A stretch of 14,517 bases of DNA, from positions 1-14,517 of the forward strand of contig JAFRLP010000420.1 in the NCBI GenBank assembly GCA_017431185.1, written 5' to 3'. The DNA comes from Victivallales bacterium (GTDB lineage Bacteria > Verrucomicrobiota > Lentisphaeria > Oligosphaerales > Oligosphaeraceae). The position numbers and the translations under genes were made by a program. The notes under the pieces were generated by a model. That model worked only from the letters and a program-made list of their open reading frames with translations, did no database searches and was not told the origin of the DNA. Positions 14,274-14,517 of this stretch are shown here, in pieces (the stretch's first letter is position 1; each line of letters opens with the position of its first letter).

Positions 14274-14517
14274 TCACTCCAATCGGGAATTCCCGCCGCC
14301 TTTCGGGACGGCGAGGGCGATGAACTTGGTGGACTGCTGCTTCAGCTTGGGGTCGCCGCTGGTGGATGAGAGGACGCCTGAATCGACCAGGTGCTTGATT
14401 GCCAGGTCGGCCTTCTCCTTCGAAACGCCGAGCCTCTCCCTGATCTCCTCGCTAAGCGCCGTCTTCGGCAAGGGTTCGCCAGCTTCGCGTACGATTTCGA
14501 TTACGCCTTCCAGAAGC
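14274..14517 (-). CDS. C-terminal end of a winged-helix-like protein (partial)
   Basis: The frame is open from the window edge for 80 codons and stops at TGA 14276-14274. The visible part contains ALSEEIRERLGVSKEKADLA followed by a helix, VDSGVL and a basic stretch ending KFIALAVPKGGG, a pattern typical of a winged helix-turn-helix (helix, recognition helix, wing). The real start lies beyond the window; the TTG at 14471 within the frame is not a likely start since the sequence upstream reads through in frame. The rest of the protein could be a regulator, a primase or an ATPase with a C-terminal DNA-binding domain. Confidence 0.6.
   Translation of the reverse strand, partial: LLEGVIEIVREAGEPLPKTALSEEIRERLGVSKEKADLAIKHLVDSGVLSSTSGDPKLKQQSTKFIALAVPKGGGNSRLE

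Noticed and set aside
14163..14369. 68-residue plus-strand ORF with AGGAGA before the ATG
   Set aside because: Despite a good ribosome-binding-like sequence it runs over the long hairpin and then antisense through the winged-helix gene, and the product has no recognisable feature.

Overview
The window reads as a stretch of accessory genome from a Gram-negative bacterium. The evidence is Sec signal peptides, a lipoprotein with a clean lipobox, CsgG/FlgT-like envelope proteins and consistent GGAG-type ribosome binding sites. The phylum is not certain. The gene mix (SWIM zinc-finger protein with a coiled-coil partner, AlbA_2 ATPase-like regulator, DUF2924/serine-recombinase cassette, PEGA-like and FlgT-C-like envelope proteins) would fit the PVC group (Lentisphaerota/Kiritimatiellota/Verrucomicrobiota), but that is an inference from gene families, not from a marker gene. 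No rRNA, tRNA or CRISPR array was seen.

Layout. 1-429: non-coding, with an AT-rich inverted repeat and two minus-strand intrinsic terminators that have no minus-strand gene beside them. 430-2523 (+): a DUF4143-type AAA ATPase followed by an unrecognised acidic protein. 2534-5342 (-): a two-gene operon, a long coiled-coil protein followed by a SWIM zinc-finger protein, which meets the plus-strand pair with only 10 bases between stop codons. 5343-6061: a repeat-rich gap built from variants of a TTGGGACA-like word, ending in 10-bp tandem repeats arranged in an exact 66-bp higher-order period. 6062-7666 (-): an AlbA_2/HATPase-type regulator with an 11-bp inverted repeat touching its ribosome binding site.

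7980-11432 (-): an envelope operon of three exported proteins (PEGA-like tail; lipoprotein with FlgT-C-like module; CsgG-like with FlgT-C-like module). It ends at a strong intrinsic terminator and is preceded by an elaborate leader: a possible 26-residue leader peptide, a small hairpin, a long two-part stem-loop, and a terminator-like stem followed by seven U residues just before the first gene. This leader is the most interesting element in the window.

11544-13701 (-): a GC-rich, translationally coupled recombinase cassette (DUF2924 protein, large serine recombinase, small HTH protein), with consecutive ATGA overlaps. Short possible ORFs and hairpins lie upstream of it. 14274-14517 (-): the C-terminal end of a winged-helix-like protein that continues past the window edge.

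The genes do not form one pathway. The window looks like several independent modules (ATPase pair, SWIM/coiled-coil operon, AlbA_2 regulator, envelope operon, recombinase cassette) placed side by side, which is typical of an integration-prone region.
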